Assembly: GCA_020796225.1 (NCBI GenBank)
Contig: CM036756.1
Span: forward strand, 59,798,616 to 59,862,615
Direction of reading: 5' to 3'
DNA from: Arion vulgaris
Lineage: Eukaryota; Mollusca; Gastropoda; Stylommatophora; Arionidae
DNA length: 64,000 bases
Shown here: piece by piece, positions 52,311 to 63,059 of the stretch
Position numbering within the stretch: position 1 is the first letter of the stretch
Layout: each line of letters starts with the position of its first letter
Program-made: the position numbers and the translations under genes
The notes under the pieces: model-generated
The model's database searches: none
What the model was told of the DNA's origin: nothing
What the model saw: only the letters and a program-made list of their open reading frames with translations

Positions 52311-53509
52311 CTTTCCGGATGTCTCTGTAGATTGGTTGAAATATTGGGAGTGGGTGGGAGGGAAGGGAAGGGCGGGACGTTCAGGTTCGGTTCTGTTATA
52401 TACGTTTGAAAACCTGGTTGCCAATCTCTCATCTTATGCTGGTTATGTTGTCAGTAATTTAACTTGACTATCTAATGCTTACAGTTGACACTCTGTTTTA
52501 ACATTTTATTCAGTTATGATATTTCTTTATAAGTTTATCTTTCTCATTTTGATTTTTTTATAATTTATGTGTTTTTTCACTTCTCTTTCTGATTGTTACA
52601 TATGCTTGCTGCTTATCCATTTATGTGTCCTCAATTATTGATTCCTTGATATTTTGCTAGCTTTCTTTTTAATTCATCATTGATTTAGTTTTATTTTTAC
52701 TACAATTCAATTTCTGCAGCTTCAGCAATTTTCTCTCCAACGCTTGAAATCAGTTTTAAAACAAAATGTCCATGTGTATTTTCGGGCAACATCCTACTAT
52801 CTCCTAGACTATGACACGCCTATGGTCTGTCCTGTACGTGCTATTTTATGTATTTGAGTTTTAATGTTACCACTAAAAGTTATGATTACTGGCTATATCC
52901 ACTACGATTGTAACGTTTTTGTTTGGTAAGGACTGTTAGTTTTTTCTCATTTCTTATTTATCATACAGTGATCGATATCTTATACGGTTTTCATTTTAGA
53001 AATACTCAAATAAGCGCGTGTATAGTTGTTTAAGGGAGACGTGTACATTCAATGACATGTCTATTTTCTGGACAGAAATTGCTATGAAATATTTTCAATT
53101 TTATTTGATGTTGCTTATTTCTCATTTCTAGTTCTTTACATTTATTTTTTGTTTCTATAGTGTTGCATTTCCATCTTAATTGATACACAATGCTTATTGG
53201 GAGATTGTATTTTATCTCTACTTCTTGCAATCTTCTGTAAAGAGTCTTTTGCACTTCTAAAGTCCCATGTTAGGCCCACAACATCTTAAAATGGTGAGAC
53301 TTGTATGTTTTTCGTTTCTATTGATGTTACAATCAATTCGTTCATTTTGTACCTTTCTAGAACATGCTTGAAGAATCCGTCCTTCAAATTAGGTACCCGC
53401 CTCCGACGAAGTTTTGATTAAGATCTCCTTCTACGATAGTTTTCCTTGTACAAGTTGTAATTTGTACCAAATAATAACAAACATCAATGTTGTAATAAGT
53501 TTAACACTG

Positions 53510-53813
53510 ATCTATTCCTAACTAACACCAATGGTGCGCTAGGTTTAACACTGGTATCTTCATAACTAATACCAAGGTTGTGCTTGGTTTAACACTGGTA
53601 TCTTCATAACTAATACCAATGTTGTGCTAGGTTTAACACTGATCTATTCCTAACTAACACCAATGGTGTGCTAGGTTTAACACTGGTCTCTTCCTAACTA
53701 ATACCAATGTTGTGGTTGGTTTAACACTGATCTATTCCTAACTAACACCAATGTTGTGCTAGGTTTATCACTGGTCTCTTCATAACTAATACCAATGTTG
53801 TGGTTGGTTTAAC
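53510..53813. repeat. 44-bp minisatellite, copy A left part
   Basis: Units of GGTTTAACACTGGTCTCTTC, then ATAACTAATACCAATGTTGT, then GCTA. Seven units, interrupted at 53,814 by the P-element-like transposon. Confidence 0.92.
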
Positions 53814-53861
53814 CACAGCCAGGCTCTAGCCCAGGCCATATAACTCGATTTCTCTCTTCCG

Positions 53862-54269
53862 TAAAGTGGTCTGACATTTTGTGTGTGTCGGTAAACTTTA
53901 GAACGTCAGCGTGTCTTGTTATTTTACTCGATTTTGAGTCCTTGGATATTTATCTACAACAAATATTTGGATTGCTGATATTGCAGAGTGTTAAATTGAA
54001 TTTGTGCATATTGTTTTCATCTTAAAATGGGCAAAAAGTGTTGTGTTCCTCGATATAAATCGAACTAAAGTGGTCTGACATTTTGTGTGTGTCGGTAAAC
54101 GATAGAACGTCAGCGTGTCTTGTTATTTTACTCGATTTTGAGTCCTTGGATATTTATCGACAACAAATATTTGGATTACTGATATTGCAGAGTGTTAAAT
54201 TGAATTTATGCGTGTTGTTTTCATCTTAAAATGGGCAAAAAGTGTTGTGTTCCTGGATGTAAATCGAAC
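53862..54269 (+). repeat. 204-bp direct tandem duplication over the transposase 5' end
   Basis: 53,862-54,065 and 54,066-54,269 are near-identical (AAAGTGGTCTGACATTTTGT, GTTATTTTACTCGATTTTGA, ATGGGCAAAAAGTGTTGTGT in each). Both contain an ATG. The first (54,027) reads MGKKCCVPRYKSN-stop; the second (54,231) reads MGKKCCVPGCKSN and continues. The first copy lacks the second THAP cysteine (Tyr in place of Cys). Confidence 0.93.
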
Positions 54270-57111
54270 TTCGACTCGACTAAAGAATATGTGAGTGTTT
54301 TTAAATTCCAATCAAATTCTGATAGGAGTGACAGATGGAAGAAATGCATTCCACGAAAAGACTGGTCACCAGCTAAATCAAGCGTTGTGTGTCGTAAACA
54401 TTTTCATCCATGTGACATTATATTGTCTGATACATTTATAGATAAATGTGGAATTAAACATGAACTTCCTCGGAAGCATCCTGGTTTTAAAAAAAATGCT
54501 TATCCATCTCTCTTTCCTGAATTGCCATCTTATTTATCCAGTCAACAACCACAATCTCGTAAAGATCCAGAAATAAGAGAAGCAGAAATCGTCAGCAAAC
54601 ATGACAATAGAACAGCTGAGTGGTTGTCTGCAGATATCATACAAGATTTTCCAACTTTACAGTGTGAGATAACAGCAAAGTTAAAAGACTTGTTAGATAA
54701 AAACTGGAGAATGCATACAGTCACAGAGGATATATTTACTTGTCTTGTTTTGTATACCATCAGTGTAAAAGCAAACAGTGCACCATCCATTTATGTAAGT
54801 GTAAATGTTTTATCAGACATAGTGTGCAAGTTTAAGTAGAAAATAAACAAGTGTCTGGTAAATATCTTGATTGGATTTTAACTAATAGTAAACTTGAAAG
54901 GTGGTCACAGCTGGAAAATTTACTGATCCACTACAAAGATACTGATCCTGCTACTTCTCCAAACATAAAGAGTATTAGTGATTTATTAGAAGAAGCATAT
55001 AGTAATTTAGAAATTGTTAGACAATTAATATTATCATCTGAAGATACTAATACACACATACATGAAAAACAACTAACATTTATCTTAGAGCAGGTACAAC
55101 TTGTCAATAAGGACAAATACAGAAGACGCTACAGTAGTTGTATATTATGCTTTTCCTATATGGTTTTCTTGAAATCTCCTGCATGCTATAGATTTATCAG
55201 AAAATCTCTCTTATTATGTCTCCCACATCCATCTACATTTAAAAATTTAACTTCTCCTTATTCATTGTCTAATGATGATGGCAGCATTTCTACATACATG
55301 AAATTTAAAGAGTGCAGACTTTCTGAGTTGGAAAAGATTGTGACAGTACAAATGGATGAAATTCATATCAAATCAGCTGTAACATACTCAGGTGGTAGGT
55401 TACTTGGTAGGGCTGAAAACTCTATGCAATCAACAACAACAGTACAGGCTTTTCTCATTTCTTCAGTCTTTGGAAGTTATCGAGAAGTTGTCGAGATGTC
55501 GCCTATGTACAGGATGACATCAGAGGATCTTGGCACAAAATTGCTTCAGATCATCAACAGTGTACAAAAGTGCGGTTTCACAGTTCTGGCAGTACTTGCA
55601 GACAACAACTCAGTTAACCGTAAAGTTTATAATAACCTTCTAAAAACAACAGTACATATATAGAAAATCCTGGAATTGCTGGTAAAAAATATTTTTATTG
55701 TATGACTCAGTGCATCTGTTGAAATGTCTGTGGAGAAATTGGCTGAACCAGAAAGATGCAGACATTATGATATCCCGCCACAACCGAGTTACTTCTGAAT
55801 AAAACATCAATCTCAAATTGTACTAATTCTAACCAAGTAGCAAGTGCTTCTTTTCACATTTGAAAAAACTGTATCAAAATGAGCGTCTGAGTATTGTGAA
55901 GTTGGCACCAACTTTAACTAGTAAAGCTCTTTGCACCTCAAGTATAAAGAGGCAGAAAGTTTCATTAGCTCTTGCAATTTTCAGTGAGTACAATATTGCA
56001 GCTTTGAGGTTCCTAGGAAGTCAAGAAACATCAGATTTCATTGAGGTCATTTGGAGATGGTGGCACATTATGAATGTTAAGAGTAAATTTGCAGGAAGGA
56101 ATAGCCGTAATAATTTTGCTAATCCACTAACTTAAGTTAACAGCGAATGTTTCTTTATTTGAAAAATTGTGTTGTGTGGTTGACTGAATGGGGCAAGTTG
56201 CCTACTTCCAATGGGAAACTAACCAGAGAGACATATTCTGCTTTACTGCATTCTGTAACTGTTATGATTGAACTGGCTGAGTATTCCTTTTCTACTTTGA
56301 ATGTAGAATTCATACCTTTTGGAAAATTACAAACTGATAACTTAGAAGCCCGCTTTCGTGAATATCATCAATTGTCTGGTTCCAATTATCTAGTATCAGT
56401 GAAACAAATATTGGAAGCAGGAAAGAAATTGAAGATTTACTCCCTATTGTGTCTCACATCATCTGTCTATGGTAATTTTTCAATTCGTAACTTTGCTGAA
56501 GCTATGAGTCATTAGGGTGATGAATGTGATAGTGTTTTTGAAGATGGTATCCAGTCTGATGTAGACAAAGTGTTTTCCACATTGATCCTAATGATTGTGA
56601 GTTGCTTTGTGTAGAAGGTACAGAGGAATCATTAGTATATATTGCTGGATATGTCTCCAGTATGATCAGTAGGAAAACTCAGTGCATTTCATGTAAGGCC
56701 TTGCTACAAATGGAGAAAACAATGACAGTTGATGTTCAGCCAGAAATTGCAACTGACTACATTCAATTACTGGATAGAGGAGGGCTTAAATACCCATCTA
56801 AACTGATTACACAGTTGACGTTTGTGTCATATGCTGCTATACAGAGGCTCATATCACCAGAATTAGAAGCAAAATTTCTGGCTCGTAAACAGCATAAGAA
56901 GCTCCTTATCCATATTGTTACATGTAGTATTGTGAAACATTGTGTTGATGAATTTAGTGGTATGTGTGCTAATGGATGTCCAAAGGCAAGCATTATTTCA
57001 AAAGCATTATCCCCACTGTCTAATGTATTCTTAAACAATTACAGAAAAATGCATAATGATAAAACAGTCAGTTCTTCTAACAAGAGAAAATTGGCCAAAT
57101 TTTCACATTAA
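54231..57111 (+). pseudogene. THAP9/P-element-like transposase, frameshifted
   Basis: Residues 1-95 form a THAP zinc finger: C5, C10, C54 and H57 (C2CH), W36, and AYPSLF at 90-95 in place of AVPTxF. Frame 1 ends at 54,836. Frame 2 (54,840-55,660) reads VQMDEIHIKSAVTYSGGRL, the first catalytic aspartate block, and FTVLAVLADNNSVNRKVYNN, the second. A stop follows, then decayed YDSVHLLKCLWRNWL. 55,860-56,135 gives FSEYNIAALRFLG. 56,147-56,515 gives TDNLEARFREYHQLSGSNYL and VSVKQILEAGKKL, the C-terminal catalytic-glutamate region of P-type transposases. A TAG at 56,513 and a shift near 56,580 precede LVYIAGYVSSMI with C-x2-C. Order and motifs match THAP9 and the Drosophila P transposase. At least five breaks, so inactive. 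Confidence 0.92.
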
Positions 57112-57824
57112 GTTTCATCAATTAACACTTTGCAACAACCTTCAGTTTACACATCAAATATCTCAAGGCAAACGATAAGAAACAATGTGTAAAAGCTAAT
57201 TTGTAATGTTTGCATGACTGGCGTTTTTGTTTTCAGTTCATCAGATATAATTTGCTGTATGTGCTTCAAATGTCCATAAAATGTATAAACTTGGAAGGGT
57301 ACCTTAAACTTCACTAGCAAGTAATTGTTTATAGTCAATTGTTTACAATATTTATCATTACATATCAATGATCTAAGTAAGATGGACATTTATAAAAGAA
57401 CAACAAAGTGTGCTGCAGTTAAAGCAACTTTTGTGTCTGTTAGAAATGTATATTGCACATTATTATACTATATTATACTATTATTATACTATTGCAATGT
57501 ATTACATTATAATGCAACTGTTGTTCTGCAATACTTTGTTAATCATTTTGAGCTTCTACATTGAATTTTCTTAAAGCTGTGTTAAATATGAATAAAATCA
57601 AATATGAATAAAACCATGATCATTTGATTAAAATAAAATTAATTTTATGACCATATCTCAAGTTTATTATTATCTATAATCCATTTACGATGTTTGTCAT
57701 GAAATGTATGTCTGTACAGTAATGGATTTCGTAAAGAGATCTTAAGAATATAGTCAGCCCCATTTCCTTATCTAGGTCAGGGAATACCTGTCGAGTTGTA
57801 CGGCCTGGGCTAGAGCCTGGCTGT

Positions 57825-58320
57825 GGTTTAACACAGCTCTCGACATAAATAACGCCAATGTTGTGCTAGACGTAACAATGTTTTCTTCATAAATAACAGC
57901 ACGCTTGTGATTGGTTTAACATTCTTGTCTTCTTATGTGGCACCATGATTGTGCTAGATTTAACATTGTTTTCTTCATAAGTAGCACCAAGATTGTGTTA
58001 GATTAAAAAAAAATTCTGCATTAATAATACAAAGATAGTACTAGGTTTAGAAATGTTCTACCCATAAATAGCACGAATTGTTGTGCTATGTTTCACACTA
58101 TTTTCTTCATAACTAGCACGAAGATTGTGCTGATTAAGCACTGCTATCTTCATAAATAACACCAAACATGTGTTATGTTTCACACTGTTTTCTTCATAAA
58201 TAATACCAATCATGTGTTATGTTTCACACTGTTTTCTTCATAAATAACACCAATCATGTGTTATGTTTCACACTGTTTTCTTCATATAAAACAGGAAGAT
58301 TGTGCTAGATTTAACACTTT
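57825..58320. repeat. 44-bp minisatellite, copy A right part
   Basis: Continues after the transposon with ATAAATAACGCCAATGTTGT and decayed units (CATGTGTTATGTTTCACACT at 58,165, 58,211, 58,256). About 11 units. Confidence 0.88.
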
Positions 58321-58688
58321 CTCATGTATTTATTCACACCAACATCAAAGAATCCACTCATAAAACTTACACAATGTCAAATAAAATGTGGTCATTGAAT
58401 AAATAAAGACAAAGTCTACATCATAAACATAATTCTACATGGCAATGTTGGCAGCCCCACGAACTGCTAACAACATTCAGTTCAAAAAAGAATTTAAATT
58501 GCACATGAAAATTGCTGCCGTTGCAGACACCAATAGCTCATTTCCGTTGTGCGTATTTCGGGTAGACATTTGATCAGAATATTAAAGACAAATATGGTTG
58601 ACACTTGAATAAAACTATCTCAAGATAAATATGTAAAAATAATTAATTTAATATTTCTTGTTCTTACAATTTTACTTTGTATTATGAG

Positions 58689-59698
58689 AACACAGATCAT
58701 AAGAGAACTTTATAGTGATCAAATGGCGGCTGTAAGAACATGTGATGGTACATCAGACTGGTTTGACATAGGGCAAGGAGTCAGACAAGGCTGCATTCTG
58801 TCGCCTTGTCTGTTTAACAAATATGCAGAAAACATCATGAGGAATGTTACAGAAGATAGCGGAGAAGAACAATACGATCCTTTTATAATCGGAGGAAGAG
58901 ATATACCTGAACTAAGATACGCTGATGATACAGTGTTACTGTCAACATCACAAAAGGGATTGAGAAATTATTAGGAGAAGTGAAAGATAAAAGCGAGAAA
59001 CAAAATCTATATCCCAATGTGACAAAAACAAAAATAATGACAACAGATAAAACGAACATGACAAATGATATTTTTATCTATGGAGAGAAAGTTGAAAATG
59101 TGAACAGTTTTGAATATCTTGGTTCACTGCTAACAACAGATGGAAATGGGATGAAGGAAATTAAAAGAAGAACAAACATGGTCTTACAACAAATATAGAC
59201 AACTCAAAACAGTATGGAACTGAACTGATAAGAAAACAAAGATCAGAATACTAAGAGCATGCATATTCCCAGTGGCAACGTATGTTTGTGCAGCGTGGAT
59301 ATTTAATAAAGCAGTGGAAAAACATATAAGTGCTTTTGAATATAAGTGTTACAGAAGAGTCCTTCGTATATCTTGGACAGAGAAGAGAACAAATAGTTCT
59401 ATCCAGAAAGAACTCAAAATCAAAGAAAACTGGCTGATGCTACAAATAAGAAAGATAAAATTTAGATATTTTGGACATATACAAAGACATGAAGGGCTGG
59501 AGAAGACCATCATGGAAGGAGGCATACCGGCAAGAGAAGAAGAGGAAGACCACGGAGAAGATGGATTAAGGATGTAACTGATGGTTTAAACATGACAGCC
59601 GCAGAGGCGGGACATCTGGCCTATGATAGAGAGAAATTCCGAGGACTGTTGGGGTGGCAAAATTCTGCTCAGGACAAGCTATTTGATGATGGTGATTT
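58689..59698 (+). pseudogene. LINE-1 (non-LTR retrotransposon) 5'-truncated insertion with reverse transcriptase motifs
   Basis: The first frame (58,684-58,974) includes GVRQGCILSPCLFN (reverse transcriptase motif B region) and YADDTVLL (catalytic YADD, motif C). A stop and shift follow. 58,980-59,198 gives VNSFEYLGSLLTTDGNGMKE, and 59,272-59,577 gives ATYVCAAWIFNKAVEKHISA, FEYKCYRRVLRISWTEKRTN and RKIKFRYFGHIQRHEGLEKT. The order is the usual fingers-to-C-terminus of animal non-LTR elements. TGAGAA flanks both ends (58,685 and 59,699 region), and the empty site is seen in the second segment copy at 63,105. The 5' end of the protein is missing. Confidence 0.92.
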
Positions 59699-60433
59699 TG
59701 AGAAAAGCAATCTCAAATTCTAAAAATATATGTTAACCATTTGTGGCTGATTAGTGACCTTACAACAGGAAGTATGCCCATTCCGTGGTGCATGTAAATC
59801 AAACAGCTTGCTTGAACAGCTATAATTTAGATTGGCTTGTAGATTTGAATGAATGTGCTTATTAAATCTAGCTATCCATGTTAATGTTTAGAGACATATG
59901 TATAAGTTATTATAGCGCTGTAATGTCCAGGCAAGGAAATGAATTTTAGTGACCCCATTTTTCATTTGCCGTCACTTCACTTGTTCAGAAACCGACATCA
60001 CATTTCAGAATTCAGATTTATGTGAATGTCCTTTGGAGACATCGCTGTCATCACAGACCGTCTTAAAACCTCTAGCCAATAATTCCGATTCTTCTATTCT
60101 TGAGTTGAAGGTTTCTTTGAAGTTTTCTTGCCACTCATTTTGATCGTCCATTTTCTCGCATTCAAGAAACTATGTCCTCAATTATTGCTCTCTGAATCAG
60201 TCAGGTAACCAAAATATTTCAGTTTTTGAGACATGTTATTATTGTGCTTATTATATTATATATCACATCTATTTTTTGTAAAGATTCAGACTTTTAAGTA
60301 ATCGAGAGATTTGTTTGTTCATTTTTCAAAATCTTTTTCTTTCAAATTTCTGTTTTCAAATTCATGCGTAATGGTACATGATTCTTATCCATATGTTGTC
60401 TCAAAGTTACCCTTGTTTTTTGGCGCTCATAAG

Positions 60434-60660
60434 GGGAGCAAAGAATAGTAACACTGTGACCTACAAGGTATGTAAGATGCGACTGAAATAGGGACCTAGG
60501 GAATCTGCTCTAGTAAATAAAAAGCATCGCCGAAATCGGAAATGCTGGACCATGTATAGGTGCATACCTGCACAACATACAATCGCTCTTAGGCTCAGAT
60601 CACACACAAATCACACATAGTGGTTTAATAAGTGGTTGATATGCAGCGTTCAAAGAAGAT
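60434..60660 (+). mobile_element. SINE-C at left edge of copy B
   Basis: GGGAGCAAAGAATAGTAACA, TAGTAAATAAAAAGCATCGC, GTATAGGTGCATACCTG, GTGGTTTAATAAGTGGTTGA, AGCGTTCAAAGAAG. Confidence 0.85.
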
Positions 60661-61879
60661 GAAGATCTGCCTGGATATCTCTGTAGATTGGTTGGAATAT
60701 AAGGGAGGAGGGAAGCGTTCAGGTTCGGTTTTGTTATATACGTTTGAAAACATGGTTGCCAATCTCTCACCTTATTCTAGTTATGTTGTTAGTAATTTAA
60801 CTTGACTATCTAATGCTTACAGTTGGCACTCTGTTTTAACATTTTATTCAGTTATGTATATTTCTTTATAAGTTTATCTTTCTCATTTTGATTTTTTTAT
60901 AATTTATGTATTTTTTCACTTCTCTTTCTGAGTGTTACATATGGTTGCTGCTTATCCATTTATGTGCTCTCAATTATTGATTTCCTTGATATTTTGCTAG
61001 CTTTCTTTTTAATTCATCATTGATTTAGTTTTATTTTTACTACAATTCAATTTCTGCAGCTTCAGCAATTTTCTCTTCAACGCTTGAAATCAGTTTTAAA
61101 ACAAACATTTCCCTGTGTATTTTCTGGCAACATCTTACTATCTCCTAGACTACGACAGGTCTATGGTACGTGCTATTTTATGTATTTGAGTTTTAATGTT
61201 ACCACTAAAAGTTTTGGTTACTGGTCACATCCACTAGACATATAACGATTATGTATGGTAATAACTGTTTTTTCTCATTTCTTAATTATCATAAAGTGAA
61301 CGATCTCTGCTAGGTTTTTCAATTTGGAAATACTCAAATAAGCGTGTGCATATTTATTTCAGGTCAAAATGTGCATTCAATGACATGTCTATTCTATAGG
61401 AAGAAATCGCTAAGAAATTCTTCAAGTTTGTTGATTTTACTACATATCTCTTTCTCATTGTCATTTCTCTATATTTATTGTTTCTTTCTTGGTTTTGCAC
61501 TTAGATCTTAACTGATACAAATTCTATGCGGAGATGATATTGTATCCACTACTTCCTGAAGTCTTCTGTAAGGGAAGTCTTTTCGTTTCTCAAGTCCCAG
61601 TTTGGGCTTCACAACATTAGAAATTTGTGTGTTTTTGTGTTTCTCGTTATTCTTGTTGTTACGATATTTTCATTCATTTAGTAACATTCTAGAATACGCT
61701 TGCCTATCGCAATTTCAAATGAAGTACCCTACTCCGACGAAGCTATGTCTATGATCTCCTTCCAAATGCACAATAGTGTTAACTGTACAAATTGTAATTT
61801 GACCGAAACCTATCAATCTTGACAGTTAATACATTATATATGTGGTTTCCGCCGTAGTGGGTTCTAGCTCCAAGATTGG

Positions 61880-62745
61880 TCAAATTTTAAAACTGTTTTA
61901 CTCAGAAATAATACCATGACTGTGCTAGGTTAACATTGTTTCGTCTAATAACACAGCTGTCTAGATTTAACATTGTTTTCGTCATAAATAATATCAAGAC
62001 TGACTAGTTTACATTTTCTCTAATAACATAAGACTGTGCTAGGTTTAACAGTGTTTTCGTCATAAATATCATCAAGACTGCTAGTTTAACATTTTTTTGT
62101 CAATAACACCAAGACTGTGCTAGGTTTAACATTGTTTTCGTCATAAATAACACAAAGACTGTGCTAGATTTAACATTGTTTTCGTCATAAATAATATCAA
62201 GACTGTACTAGGTTTAACATTGTTTTCGTCATAAATAACATCAAGACTGTGCTAGGTTTAACAGTGTTTTCGTCATAAATATCATAAAGACTGCTAGGTT
62301 TAACATTGTTTTTGTCATAAATAACACCAAGACTGTGCTAGGTTTAACATTGTTTTCGTCATAAATAATATCAAGACTGTGCTAGGTTTAACAGTGTTTT
62401 CGTCATAAATATCATCAAGACTGTGCTAGGTTTAACATTGTTTTTGTCATAAATAACACCAAGACTGTGTTAGGTTTAACATTGTTTGTCTAAATAATTC
62501 AGACTGTCTAGGTTTAACAGTGTTTTGGTCATAATAACTATCAAGACTGTGCTAGGTTTAACATTGTTTTCGTCATAAATAACACCAAGACTGTGCTAGG
62601 TTTAACATTGTTTTCGTCATAAATAATACAAATATCGTGCTAGCTTTCGTTTTTCTACTCATAAATAGCACGAATTATTGTTGTAAGTTGCACGCTGTTC
62701 TCTTTATAATTAACAGCAAGATTGTGCTAGAGTTAACACTTTCCT
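61880..62745. repeat. 44-bp minisatellite, copy B, uninterrupted
   Basis: GGTTTAACATTGTTTTCGTC, then ATAAATAACACCAAGACTGT, then GCTA, about 19 units, with the GGTTTAAC target sequence once per unit. Confidence 0.93.
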
Positions 62746-63059
62746 CATGTATTTATTCAAATTAACTTCAAAGAATCCACTCATAAAACTTACACAATGT
62801 CAAATAAAATGTGGTCATTGAATAAATAAAGACAAAGTCTACATCATAAACATAATTCTACATAAAAATGTTGGCAGCCCCACGAACTGCTAACAACATT
62901 CAGTTCACAAAAGAAGTTAAATTGCACATGAAAATTGCTGCCGGTGCAGACACCAATAGCTCATTTCCGTTGTGCGTGTTTCGGGTAGACATTTGATCAG
63001 AATATTAAAGACAAATATGGTTGACACTTGAAAAAAACATCCAAGATAAATATAAAAAT

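Larger units (their letters stand above)
53814..57824. mobile_element. P-element-like (THAP) DNA transposon, complete ends
   Basis: About 4,011 bp. The terminal inverted repeat starts CACAGCCAGGCTCTAGCC; the first 24 bp are identical at both ends (53,814-53,837 and 57,802-57,825) and similarity extends to 35 bp with 2 mismatches. Both flanks carry GGTTTAAC (53,806-53,813 and 57,825-57,832), an 8-bp duplication as P elements make. One terminal base is ambiguous: if the element ends at 57,825, the duplication is 7 bp, GTTTAAC. The interior holds a THAP transposase in broken frames. It sits inside a 44-bp minisatellite whose unit contains GGTTTAAC. Confidence 0.93.
52078..60420. repeat. Segmental duplication, copy A (with later insertions)
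   Basis: 52,078-53,813, 57,825-58,688 and 59,699-60,420 correspond in order to 60,434-61,880, 61,880-63,105 and 63,105-63,990. Shared landmarks include TATACGTTTGAAAACCTGGT (52,400) with TATACGTTTGAAAACATGGT (60,735), GATTTAGTTTTATTTTTACT (52,684 and 61,024), CACTCATAAAACTTACACAA (58,353 and 62,780) and CAGTTCAAAAAAGAATTTAA (58,479) with CAGTTCACAAAAGAAGTTAA. Removing the two insertions leaves about 3.3 kb. Confidence 0.88.

Noticed and set aside
54231..57111. Host THAP-domain gene with introns instead of a transposon
   Set aside because: The breaks are single-base shifts and in-frame stops with no splice signals, and the whole unit is bounded by inverted repeats and a target duplication.
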